DNA of 64,000 nucleotides, from NCBI GenBank assembly GCA_934162665.1, contig CAKPJN010000003.1:1-64000 (forward strand), read 5' to 3'. The stretch comes from an uncultured Bacilli bacterium (GTDB lineage: Bacteria; Bacillota_I; Bacilli_A; RF39; UBA660). The translations under genes and the position numbers were made by a program. Under the pieces are notes generated by a model. The model was given only the letters and a program-made list of their open reading frames with translations, had not been told where the DNA came from and did not search any database. Below are positions 1 to 7,941 of the stretch, one piece after another (positions within the stretch are counted from its first letter, which is position 1; each line of letters starts with the position of its first letter).

Positions 1-29
1 TCCTGGCTGGGTGGGCTCTTTTATTGTAT

Positions 30-57
30 CAAAAAACCACACCTTTGTGGTGCGGTT
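30..57 (-). terminator. Intrinsic terminator after the first surface-protein gene
   Basis: Read on the minus strand, arms AACCGCACC and GGTGTGGTT form a 9-bp stem with one G-U pair and a 5-nt loop, followed directly by a run of six T. It lies about 40 bases past the stop of the 97-2169 gene and should end that transcript. Confidence 0.85.
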
Positions 58-96
58 CAAATTTCAATTTAGGAAAAAAAGACATTGTTAATGCCT

Positions 97-2169
97 TTAT
101 TTTATATATGTTTTTGATGTTTCTTCTTGATTACTATTTGCCATACTTTCTATTATTAAATTTGCTAATTCTTCATTTGAGATTGTTTCTTCACTCTCAA
201 TTATATTTTGATCAGAACTACTTTCATCTGGATAACCATTTTCTGCACCATCATCACTTGGATCTGGCAATGGTTTTGTAGGGTTTTTTGGAGGATTAGT
301 TGTGATATCTTTGATACTATCATCTATATTTCCTTTATCATCGATATGATCTTTATCTATATCAACTATATTTTCTCCGTTATTTGTTTTTCCAAAATCA
401 TCTTCATTAACTAGTTTATCATTATCGATATCTTTATTAATATCATCTAACTTATCCTGAAAATCGTTATTTTCTTTTTCAACTTCTTGTTCTAATTGAG
501 CTTTTTTCTCATCTTCTTGCTGTTGTAGTTTTTTTCTTTCTTCTTCAGCTTTTCTTTCTGCTTCTTGTTTTGTTTGTTCATTCTGTTTATTTATTTCTTC
601 GTTTACCTTTTGTTCTGCTTCATTTACTTTATCTTCGCCTACTTCTTTTATTGCTTCTTCTCTACTTGATGTAGAATTTGTTGTACTATCTGTTTTTGTA
701 GATGTAGTTGTACTATATGATGTAGACTCTGATTCTTCAGTTTTATTTATCATTGAGTGATTTGAAATGATATTTTTAAAAGCGGTTAATTGACTTAAGT
801 CTCTTTCATTATCTCTAATATTATATTGGTTTTTCTCAGTTAATTCATCAATCTTTTTAACTTTAAATGTTTCATAGTATGGATCAAATTCATTTGTAGA
901 TGCTGTTAATGATACTGCTTCATATTGAGTATACTTATCACTTACATAATTACATAGCCCTAAGTCATTAAAATATGCGGTTGCTTGATCTGATAATGTA
1001 TTATCTATTTCTAAGTTTTGGAATATCATTTCAGATGCTGCTACCATTGGAATTATAGATAATTTATATGATTCTATTTCATTCATACTATCTGCATGTT
1101 GCATTCCTATTTCTCTAGAATTTGTATCTATTGGAAAATCCTTGGCTAATTCTTTGTAAAAATTGTTTACATAATTAATTTGATTTTGACCAGTTGAATT
1201 TTTTGCTTTTTTAAATAATTCGTGATACTTTTCGTAAAAAGCTTTCCCTTTTTGATCATTTATTAAATTATCAAGTGAAATTGACACCTCATTATTTTCT
1301 AATATAAAAGCAGCTGTTAATTCTGATGTTGCTGATTTATATGCATTAGTTAAAGTTTGGGAATCAATATCACTTCCATTAAAGATACTAGCTATTGTGC
1401 CATTTTTATAATCATTATAGGCAATATCTAAGGCAACTGCCTCATCCCATGTTAGTGTTGCTTTAATATTTTTATCTTGTTCAATATGTTTATCAGCAAA
1501 TTTACCATTAAAAGTATCAAGTAATTGCCCTATTTTTGTCATTTCTAATCTTTGAGTTGAATCTCCTGTTGCAGTTAATAATTCTTCATAATTCATTTTT
1601 TCAAACTTTTTTTGACTATGGTTGATAAGTGCTTCAGTTGCATCTTCATTATCTTTATTTTTAGATTTGATTTTTTTAATTAGAGTGCATCCCACCATGC
1701 TTACTGCTAATACAGTACTAAGTGCTAATGAGGTCACTACAATTTTAAATTTTTTTGATTTTTTTAGAAATTTATCAATTAATGATTCATCTATATCGGA
1801 GTTATCTACGTCTAGGTCATCTTCAATATCTTCATCATTTTTTGGAGGATTTTCTTGATCTAATGAATCTTCTGTTTCATGTATTATCTTGTTTTCTAAA
1901 TCATTAATAATTGATTCTTCTTTTAGTCTATTACATATTTCTTCTTCATTTGCATTGTTATCCATGTGAATAATATGTTTATTATTATATAATAATTCTT
2001 TTGTTTCACTTATGTTTTCTTGGTGTGCATAGATAGTTAAGTACTTAATTAGGTCTTCTCTAGAAACTTTTATAAAAGTTCCGTCTTCAAAAAAGACAAA
2101 ACCTTCTTGACTGTTACTTGATTTATCATAATCCTTAAATGTTATATATGTTATTTTCTTATTTTCCAT
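97..2169 (-). CDS. Large acidic membrane-anchored protein, function unknown
   Basis: This is a 690-residue protein I do not recognise. The first ~140 residues are hydrophilic and acidic. One hydrophobic segment follows at about residues 143-165 (IVVTSLALSTVLAVSMVGC), so residues ~170-690 probably lie outside the cell. The outer part has a mixed helical region to ~490, a Ser/Thr-rich linker at ~495-525, a Glu/Lys/Gln-rich coiled coil at ~525-600, and an Asp/Asn/Pro-rich tail. The Cys at the end of the membrane segment resembles a lipobox, but it is too far from the N-terminus for a normal lipoprotein signal. Another protein in the window (31724) has a similar S-x-x-x-x-G-C segment. It lies 14 bp downstream of the next surface protein gene, so the two are probably cotranscribed. 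A structural or adhesive envelope role is inference. Confidence 0.75.
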   Translation of the reverse strand: MENKKITYITFKDYDKSSNSQEGFVFFEDGTFIKVSREDLIKYLTIYAHQENISETKELLYNNKHIIHMDNNANEEEICNRLKEESIINDLENKIIHETEDSLDQENPPKNDEDIEDDLDVDNSDIDESLIDKFLKKSKKFKIVVTSLALSTVLAVSMVGCTLIKKIKSKNKDNEDATEALINHSQKKFEKMNYEELLTATGDSTQRLEMTKIGQLLDTFNGKFADKHIEQDKNIKATLTWDEAVALDIAYNDYKNGTIASIFNGSDIDSQTLTNAYKSATSELTAAFILENNEVSISLDNLINDQKGKAFYEKYHELFKKAKNSTGQNQINYVNNFYKELAKDFPIDTNSREIGMQHADSMNEIESYKLSIIPMVAASEMIFQNLEIDNTLSDQATAYFNDLGLCNYVSDKYTQYEAVSLTASTNEFDPYYETFKVKKIDELTEKNQYNIRDNERDLSQLTAFKNIISNHSMINKTEESESTSYSTTTSTKTDSTTNSTSSREEAIKEVGEDKVNEAEQKVNEEINKQNEQTKQEAERKAEEERKKLQQQEDEKKAQLEQEVEKENNDFQDKLDDINKDIDNDKLVNEDDFGKTNNGENIVDIDKDHIDDKGNIDDSIKDITTNPPKNPTKPLPDPSDDGAENGYPDESSSDQNIIESEETISNEELANLIIESMANSNQEETSKTYIK

Positions 2170-2183
2170 TTTTATTCCTCCTA

Positions 2184-3674
2184 TTATTTATCACTTGGTC
2201 TACTTTCTCCGGTATATTTCCAACCATTTTCTAAAAGCGATTTATCATTATATTTACTCCATTTAGTATATGTTTTAGATGGGATTTTTATTTTTCTTGT
2301 TTTTATACTTTGATAGCATACTGTACCATATAATGGTTCTGTTCTATATGCTTTATCATAAGTAGTTATAGTACTATATATTGGAATTGTTTTTGTGACA
2401 TATGAACCACAACTTGCTGATATGCTTGATGATGTTGTTGTAATTGGTGTTGTAGTTGATGATACACTTTTAATACTGCCAGATAATTCGTATTTATCAT
2501 AATAATAATTTGGTAATGTTGTACATGTCTCTTTACAATAACTGTAATTAGCTCCAACAAATTCATAATGTACAGTAGCACTATCACGTGGTGGATTACT
2601 AAATTCATATCTTCCTATATATTTCCAATTTCCAATAGAAGATTGAGTGTTTGATGTAATATTATTTACGGTTGTATAATTTGTTTTTGTTGCATAAGTA
2701 GTATTATTAATAATTATATAATTATAATTTGAACACGACAATTGATTATATGATCCAGTTTGAACAATTGAACTTTTTGATTTTACATATGCTTTTTGAT
2801 ATGTTCCTATTTGTTCTACATTATCAAAACGTTGTAGCTTTTTTAAACATGTTTCATCAGAATCATTACAATTAATTGCTTGAGTAGAACAACTTGTTTT
2901 AGCCCAATTAGACCATCCTGTCCAACTTGTAAATGCTGCTTTTGTTGTTTTTTGATATTTATATACATAGTTTGGTTTATTTGTAGGAGTTGGTGTTGGT
3001 GTTGGAGTATCGGTAGGAGTTGGTGACGGTGTTGGTTTATTTGTAGGTTCTGGAGTGTCAGTTGGTGTTGGTGTCTCAGATGGTGTAGATGTTGGTGTTG
3101 GTGATACATCAGGTGTTTTGGTTGGTGTTGGAGTATTTATTACAACTGTTGAAGAAGGCTTTGATTCTTTTATACTAACATTTGTTTCGTTTTTTTCACA
3201 AATATATGAATCACAGTAATTATAGCATCCTAAATGAACTAGTATATAATCTTCTTCAGTACTAGTTTTTAAATTTACTTTTAGTAAAAATTCATTATCC
3301 ATCTTGGTAATCTTTACATAACTTTTTTCTACATTACATGCTTTACCATTTTTATCTATAAGTGGTACTAATAGTTTTTTGCCAATCATTTCACTAAGAG
3401 TCATTTTTTCAGATTCCCCTACTTCTTTAGGCAATCTTTCTTCAGTGTAATAACTTATAGCAGCTTCTTTCATTTTGTTGATATTTTCTGCAAATATCTG
3501 TGATGATAATGCTTTGTTTTCTATAGTTTTGTCACTATTTTTATTAACTACTTTTGGTGATATAAATTTTGGTAATAACCATACTAGTAAAAAAATAAAT
3601 ATTATTATTAATATTAGTTTTAAAAGAAAATCTCTAAATGGAAATCCTCTTTGTTCATATTCTTCTGTATACAT
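2184..3674 (-). CDS. Membrane-anchored surface protein with pilin-like region and Thr/Pro-repeat linker
   Basis: The 496-residue protein starts at the ATG at 3674, preceded by AGGGGG at a good distance; an in-frame ATG 21 bases upstream lacks such a site. A short basic N-terminus (RGFPFRDF) leads into one membrane helix at ~19-38. Residues ~50-145 resemble the globular part of the pilin at 38483-38878: a helix with an 'AAISYYTEERLP' pattern, a 'MTLSEMI..KLL' helix, then 'NGKAC' and a strand ending in Cys. A linker of repeated Thr-Pro pairs follows at ~175-235. The rest is rich in Tyr, Ser, Thr and Cys, with two similar Trp-rich stretches. It looks like a secreted stalked surface protein. A protein O-glycosyltransferase gene lies two genes upstream, and the Thr/Pro linker is a plausible substrate. 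No family name can be given. Confidence 0.75.
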   Translation of the reverse strand: MYTEEYEQRGFPFRDFLLKLILIIIFIFLLVWLLPKFISPKVVNKNSDKTIENKALSSQIFAENINKMKEAAISYYTEERLPKEVGESEKMTLSEMIGKKLLVPLIDKNGKACNVEKSYVKITKMDNEFLLKVNLKTSTEEDYILVHLGCYNYCDSYICEKNETNVSIKESKPSSTVVINTPTPTKTPDVSPTPTSTPSETPTPTDTPEPTNKPTPSPTPTDTPTPTPTPTNKPNYVYKYQKTTKAAFTSWTGWSNWAKTSCSTQAINCNDSDETCLKKLQRFDNVEQIGTYQKAYVKSKSSIVQTGSYNQLSCSNYNYIIINNTTYATKTNYTTVNNITSNTQSSIGNWKYIGRYEFSNPPRDSATVHYEFVGANYSYCKETCTTLPNYYYDKYELSGSIKSVSSTTTPITTTSSSISASCGSYVTKTIPIYSTITTYDKAYRTEPLYGTVCYQSIKTRKIKIPSKTYTKWSKYNDKSLLENGWKYTGESRPSDK

Positions 3675-3721
3675 AAAAAGCCCCCTACATAGCAAACATT
3701 TTGTTCACTATACTAACATAA

Positions 3722-3994
3722 TCAGGGCTTTTTGTCAATATTATCAATGAGTTTAACTATAGTTTGTCCAACATTAAAATTATCTATTTTATATTCAGCT
3801 ACATATTTATTTTCTTTTAAAATCTTTTGTGTTTCTTTACGTAAGATTCCTGTTCCTACACCATGAATAATAATTACAGTTTTGCTTTTTAATTTACAAT
3901 TATCTAATATAAACTCGTTTATTTTTATTCTTGCATAATCTCTATCAAAACCATGTAGATCTATGGTTGGTAAATTGTTATATAAATTAATCAT
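3722..3994 (-). CDS. Stand-alone Smr-domain protein
   Basis: The 90 residues are almost entirely an Smr (small MutS-related) domain: IDLHGFDRDYA near the N-terminus, IIIHGVGTGILR in the middle and a G-Q-T-I-V-K-L end. These are the LDLHG, HGxGxG and terminal Gly signatures of the family, known from the C-terminus of MutS2 and from free-standing nucleases. The domain binds and nicks nucleic acid, and recent work links some members to ribosome rescue. Here there is no MutS2 core, so this is a solo domain. The start has AGAGGTG seven bases upstream. It sits 16 bp after the glycosyltransferase gene on the same strand. Confidence 0.9.
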   Translation of the reverse strand: MINLYNNLPTIDLHGFDRDYARIKINEFILDNCKLKSKTVIIIHGVGTGILRKETQKILKENKYVAEYKIDNFNVGQTIVKLIDNIDKKP

Positions 3995-4010
3995 TTGTGC
4001 ATCACCTCTT

Positions 4011-5672
4011 TTAGAAAATCCAACTACTTAATAGTTTTAGGCTATTAATATAGTTTGGATTAATAGCTGTTCCTGATACAACTGGATAATATGCTATAAA
4101 TGTTATGGTGAATAAAATGATGTAACTTACTAGAAAGAAATCTGTCTTTAGTCTTTCGGTTAAATCCTTTATTAAATAAACAATCGCCAGCATTACAAAT
4201 GGTAATACTGGGAAGTAGTGATATAAGAACATAACCCTTCCTATGAATAAATATGGTAACCACATTGATAGTATTGATATTAAAAGAATATATGCTTTTT
4301 TGCTATGATCTTTTAATAATTTTATGACTATATATATTAATGAAATTATGCCTAACCACCAGATTACTATATTTCCAATACCAGTTATAGTTTCTTTTTT
4401 ATTAGTATCAATTTCATTTACATAATACCAAACCGGTTTATATGATAATGGCCATGTATACCAATTAGATGAAAATGGATGATCCTCTGTTAGGCTTGAA
4501 TGATAGTTATACATATCTTTTGTTTGCGTTAGTATATTGGGTATACTATTAGTATAGTTAACTTGAATATTTGGATATACAAGGTAAGATGATATATATA
4601 TTGTAATTGGTGTTATTATAAAAAATAGTATTGATTTTAAAATTAATTTTATATCTATTAAGTGATTTTTAATTACATGGGTTAAGAACATGATTGCTAG
4701 ACCAAGGCCTGCATAAAGTCCTGTCCATTTTACAGCTATTGCACAACCGATAAATAGTCCTGACAAAAATAGATTTTTATGTTTATTGAAGATAATATAT
4801 CTATACATAAATAAATATGATAGCATTATGAATAAAACTAAAAAGCTATCTACTGTACCTATTCTTGTTTGAGCAAAATGAAATGTATCGAATGTCATTA
4901 GTAAAGATCCTAGGATAGCGTATTTTCTAGTTTCAAACATATTTTTAGAAAATATATACATTACTATGATCATTATTATTCCTGCTATATTTCCCATTAA
5001 TCGATAATAAAATGGAGCCATCTTATGAAACATTTTAATTGGTACTGCTTGAATTAATTTTCCAAGTGGTGGGTGAACCCATTCATATGCTTGTTTATTA
5101 TTTGCATACTCATATGCTGTCCTAGCAAAGTATATCTCATCAAAATAAGTTGTATTCATGAAATTGATATTTGATGGTGTTTCTTTTAATTCGTCTATTA
5201 AACATATTGTTTTTTTATCTTTGTTTACAACACTTGATTTAGAATTAATAACCTCTATAGGTTTTTTATTATTATCATAAAATGAGATGTTTCCTATATT
5301 GCTGTCTTCTGTTTTAGCTGTTATTTTTATATATTTTGCTTTAACTAGAATTCTTTCATTATTCCATGAGAAGCTACCATTACCATCTATATCTTTTATA
5401 TATGTATAGGTCTTATCGTCGGTTGATGCATAAAGATAATATTTCCCACTAATTTCTCCATTATATAGTTTCAATTTTATGACATCTGTTAGTTCATTAA
5501 ATTCCAAAATAATGCTTTCATTTTTATTGAATTCATAAAATGTTTGTGGATTTTTAGTAGAGCCTAAATTAATAAATGATAAAATGGTATAACCTAATAC
5601 AATTATACCCAGTATGATATAATCCGCCAATTTTAAGTGTTTACTTTTTTGATTTAAGATTTGTTTTATCAT
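4011..5672 (-). CDS. PMT-family (GT39) membrane glycosyltransferase
   Basis: The 553-residue polytopic protein has the hallmarks of protein O-mannosyltransferase-type enzymes: an acidic DE pair in the first external loop (TTYFDEIYFARTAYEY), followed by HPPLGK. About ten further hydrophobic helices and a C-terminal four-helix block follow. Between the first helix (residues ~17-33) and the DE loop lies a ~130-residue beta-rich insert resembling a discoidin/F5-8C-like module. Such enzymes transfer a sugar from a polyprenyl-phosphate donor to Ser/Thr of exported proteins. The downstream gene order (Smr, then a Thr/Pro-rich surface protein, then another surface protein) suggests local substrates, but this is inference. 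A terminator separates it from the upstream MazG-like gene. Confidence 0.85.
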   Translation of the reverse strand: MIKQILNQKSKHLKLADYIILGIIVLGYTILSFINLGSTKNPQTFYEFNKNESIILEFNELTDVIKLKLYNGEISGKYYLYASTDDKTYTYIKDIDGNGSFSWNNERILVKAKYIKITAKTEDSNIGNISFYDNNKKPIEVINSKSSVVNKDKKTICLIDELKETPSNINFMNTTYFDEIYFARTAYEYANNKQAYEWVHPPLGKLIQAVPIKMFHKMAPFYYRLMGNIAGIIMIIVMYIFSKNMFETRKYAILGSLLMTFDTFHFAQTRIGTVDSFLVLFIMLSYLFMYRYIIFNKHKNLFLSGLFIGCAIAVKWTGLYAGLGLAIMFLTHVIKNHLIDIKLILKSILFFIITPITIYISSYLVYPNIQVNYTNSIPNILTQTKDMYNYHSSLTEDHPFSSNWYTWPLSYKPVWYYVNEIDTNKKETITGIGNIVIWWLGIISLIYIVIKLLKDHSKKAYILLISILSMWLPYLFIGRVMFLYHYFPVLPFVMLAIVYLIKDLTERLKTDFFLVSYIILFTITFIAYYPVVSGTAINPNYINSLKLLSSWIF

Positions 5673-5702
5673 AGTTATCCCTCTTTTAGTATTATAGCAT
5701 AG

Positions 5703-5736
5703 AAAAAAAATAAGCTCTATATTTCGAACTTATTTT
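5703..5736 (-). terminator. Terminator after the MazG-like gene
   Basis: Arms AAAATAAG and CTTATTTT are separated by a 14-base loop; on the minus strand they are followed by a run of T. It lies between the MazG-like gene and the glycosyltransferase. The loop is long, so efficiency is uncertain. Confidence 0.55.
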
Positions 5737-5827
5737 GCAAAATAATAGCAGTTAGTACCACTGTCAAGTTTGGGATGCGATTTTTATATATAAATTTAAG
5801 TTAGATGACTTTTTCAATACCTAAATA

Positions 5828-6127
5828 TTAATCACTAATTCTTACATTAACACCATCTATATTTTTATATACACGTTTTTCATTTTTAGAAACTTTTTTT
5901 TCAATTTCATCTGCCAAATCAAAACCCAACATTTCTGACAATCCCATTAAGTAAATAGCAATGTCAGCTAATTCTTCATTCAAATCATCTTTTTTCTTTT
6001 TCCAAGCATCATATGCCTCAGCTACTTCTCCATATAGTAAACAAAATTCTTTATTCACATCTGTTGTATTAAATCCTTTGTTAATTTTATTTTGCCAAAT
6101 ATCTTTCTGAATCTTTTTTAATTCCAC
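5828..6127 (-). CDS. MazG-like nucleotide pyrophosphohydrolase
   Basis: The 99-residue protein carries the ExxE...ExxD metal-binding pattern of all-alpha NTP pyrophosphohydrolases: GEVAEAYDAW at ~34-43, then NEELADIAIYL at ~49-59, and a basic N-x-x-R near the end. This matches the short single-domain MazG-like family that hydrolyses (d)NTPs to NMP and pyrophosphate, often as house-cleaning or stress functions. It is alone on its transcript, between a terminator and the divergently read XRE locus. The short length and the absence of a second domain argue against a full MazG. The substrate cannot be read from sequence. Confidence 0.85.
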   Translation of the reverse strand: MELKKIQKDIWQNKINKGFNTTDVNKEFCLLYGEVAEAYDAWKKKKDDLNEELADIAIYLMGLSEMLGFDLADEIEKKVSKNEKRVYKNIDGVNVRISD

Positions 6128-6375
6128 GTTTTTTTCTCCTTATTTATTAATATTATATAATAATCTATTTCCTATGTTTTTTCACGGATTGACGCTTGTA
6201 CAATCGTTGAGTTAGATAGGCAACTTATTTTTAAAACATACCTATTTAAAACCATAATTAAAAATTAGGTTACAACTTACTACATATTAATTATATCACA
6301 ATTTAGGTAATATCCCGACATTTTTTAAATATTTCTATTTTAAATGGGAAAATATTATTAAGAGGTGTTTATATA

Positions 6376-6825
6376 ATGATGTGTGAAAGAATGAAAGACA
6401 TAAGAGAATATTTTGATAAGACACAAAATGAAATGGCAAATATTTTAGATACAAGCAGATTCACTTATGCAGGTTGGGAAAATGGCATTGACACAATACA
6501 TCTTCCTAAATTAAATGATTTTTGTAATTATTATGGTGTAAGTTTAGATTACATTTGTGGACTTACTACTATTAAAAAGTATGACATCAGTAATGATAAA
6601 ATTGATAAAAATATTCTTGGTAGTAACTTAAAAGAAATAAGATTAAAAAATAATGATACATAAGAATTCATATCAGATACTATTAAAGTTGATCAATCTA
6701 ATTACTCTAAATGTGAATTAGGTAAAATTCTAATTCACACTTATCCTTTAATAGAATTTGCAAAACATTATAAAATATCTATTGACTGGATTTGTGGTAA
6801 AACAAAGGACTCAGAAATTAAATAA
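6376..6825 (+). pseudogene. Tandem XRE-type helix-turn-helix regulator, interrupted by an in-frame TAA
   Basis: An AGAGGTG site precedes the ATG. The first open part encodes 95 residues: one XRE-like HTH (KTQNEMANILDTSRFTYAGW, then LPKLNDFCNYYGVSLDYICG) followed by a linker and the start of a second copy. At 6661-6663 there is a TAA. Reading on in the same frame gives a second HTH ending ...YPLIEFAKHYKISIDWICGKT and a normal TAA at 6823. The TAA falls exactly where the first repeat has Gln (KTQ versus DT-stop), so a CAA-to-TAA change explains it. Either the gene makes a truncated one-HTH protein, or it is a recent pseudogene, or the base is an assembly error. Both repeats end in 'SxDxICG', showing that they arose by internal duplication. 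Confidence 0.75.
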
Positions 6826-6840
6826 CTGAATCCTTTTATT
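6804..6840 (+). terminator. Terminator overlapping the end of the XRE gene
   Basis: Arms AAAGGACTCAG (6804-6814) and CTGAATCCTTT (6826-6836) pair with one mismatch, and TTATT follows. The stop codon of the XRE gene lies in the loop. It may also slow minus-strand transcription leaving the radical SAM gene. Confidence 0.7.
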
Positions 6841-6945
6841 ATATTTAAACTTTAATAAAATCAATAAGATTTCCTAATGAATATTTTATAACAATTTCCC
6901 CAATTGCTTTGTATTTTTTAATTGAAAATAGTATATTTTTACCAC

Positions 6946-7941
6946 CTAAATTATATTACAACCTATATCTTTATGATTTAAGTCTCCATACAATGCATAA
7001 GTCAAGCACTTTAAACCTCCATGACACATTTCAGAATGTTCACAATCTTTGCAATCATCTGGAACTTTTTTATTTCTTAATTCTTTTAAAATATTGTTGT
7101 TTTTATATAAATCATACATATTATCATTTAATAAATTGCCAACAACAATAGGCATCCTTCTACACGGAACTAAATTTCCATTTTCCATTACTGTCAATAA
7201 AGTATCTCCTGCTGTACAACCATATTCAAATTCATTTGTCATTTGAAATTGTAAGGCTCTATACATAGAAATAGTTGTAATATTATTTTTTTTATCTCTT
7301 AACTTATTTCTTTCATCATTCATTATTTGTAAGTATTCTCTAGTTTGTTCGAAATTTAATGCTAAATTTTTATCTTCAGAATTGCCTAAAGGAATATATC
7401 TATCCGACCAAACATTATTTACTTTATATTTTCTTGCATATTTTATTACTTTTGGAAATTCTTTATAATTTAAATTTGTAGCAGTAAAGGAAATAGAAGT
7501 AAATATATCATAATATTTTAAATTTCTAATTCCCTCTGCTATTTTTTTATAAGTTCCCTTTCCTCGTATATAATCATTTGTTTTTTTTCCACCTTCTAAA
7601 CTAACTTGAACATAATATGGATTATAATTTTTAATCTTTTTAGCTATATCGTTTGTTATTAATGTTCCATTTGTTAATATAGAAAATGATATTAAGCCTG
7701 AATCATTTTTAATTAATTCTAATATTTTAAATAAATGAGGATTACATAACGGTTCTCCACCAGTTATATTAATATGTCCTTTCATCTTTAATTTTTTTAA
7801 TAAATCTTTATACTGATTATATATATCAACTAATTGTTCATATTTTAATTGAACTGGCTTGTGATTTTCTTGATAACAATGTAAACATTTTAAATTACAT
7901 GCCTCTCCAAGATGCCATTGCAATACGAATCTTTTTACCAA
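6946..7941 (-). CDS. Radical SAM/SPASM protein, predicted modifier of the upstream Cys-rich tail
   Basis: I place the start at the TTG at 7941. It is preceded by GGAGGAGGA, while all upstream in-frame ATGs lie in the out-of-frame shadow of the Gly/Cys tail (Trp/Arg-rich nonsense). This gives 331 residues. The radical SAM cluster is CNLKCLHC (Cys15, Cys19, Cys22), with ITGGEPL for SAM binding. The C-terminal third has a SPASM-type Cys set: GCTAGD, VPCRR, CKDCEHSEMC, GLKC and a Cys four residues from the end. SPASM enzymes typically modify peptides (thioether, Cys-Cys or Tyr links). The start overlaps the last codons of a protein ending in GCSSCGG repeats, so that tail is the obvious candidate substrate. 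This is inference from overlap and family behaviour. No discrete precursor peptide gene or protease is visible nearby. Confidence 0.85.
   Translation of the reverse strand: MVKRFVLQWHLGEACNLKCLHCYQENHKPVQLKYEQLVDIYNQYKDLLKKLKMKGHINITGGEPLCNPHLFKILELIKNDSGLISFSILTNGTLITNDIAKKIKNYNPYYVQVSLEGGKKTNDYIRGKGTYKKIAEGIRNLKYYDIFTSISFTATNLNYKEFPKVIKYARKYKVNNVWSDRYIPLGNSEDKNLALNFEQTREYLQIMNDERNKLRDKKNNITTISMYRALQFQMTNEFEYGCTAGDTLLTVMENGNLVPCRRMPIVVGNLLNDNMYDLYKNNNILKELRNKKVPDDCKDCEHSEMCHGGLKCLTYALYGDLNHKDIGCNII

Noticed and set aside
97..414. Plus-strand open frames at the left end (24-281 and 208-414)
   Set aside because: They are antisense shadows of the acidic surface-protein gene, low in complexity, and lack Shine-Dalgarno sites.
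2960..3125. Repeat array in the surface-protein gene, considered as a CRISPR or satellite
   Set aside because: The repeats are short Thr-Pro codon runs inside one reading frame, with no spacers.
6840..6945. About 30 open minus-strand codons after the radical SAM stop (KYKAIGEIVIKYSLGNLIDF), resembling the start of an AarF/UbiB-like kinase
   Set aside because: There is no ATG, GTG or TTG at a proper distance from a Shine-Dalgarno, and it ends after one helix. At best it is a remnant.
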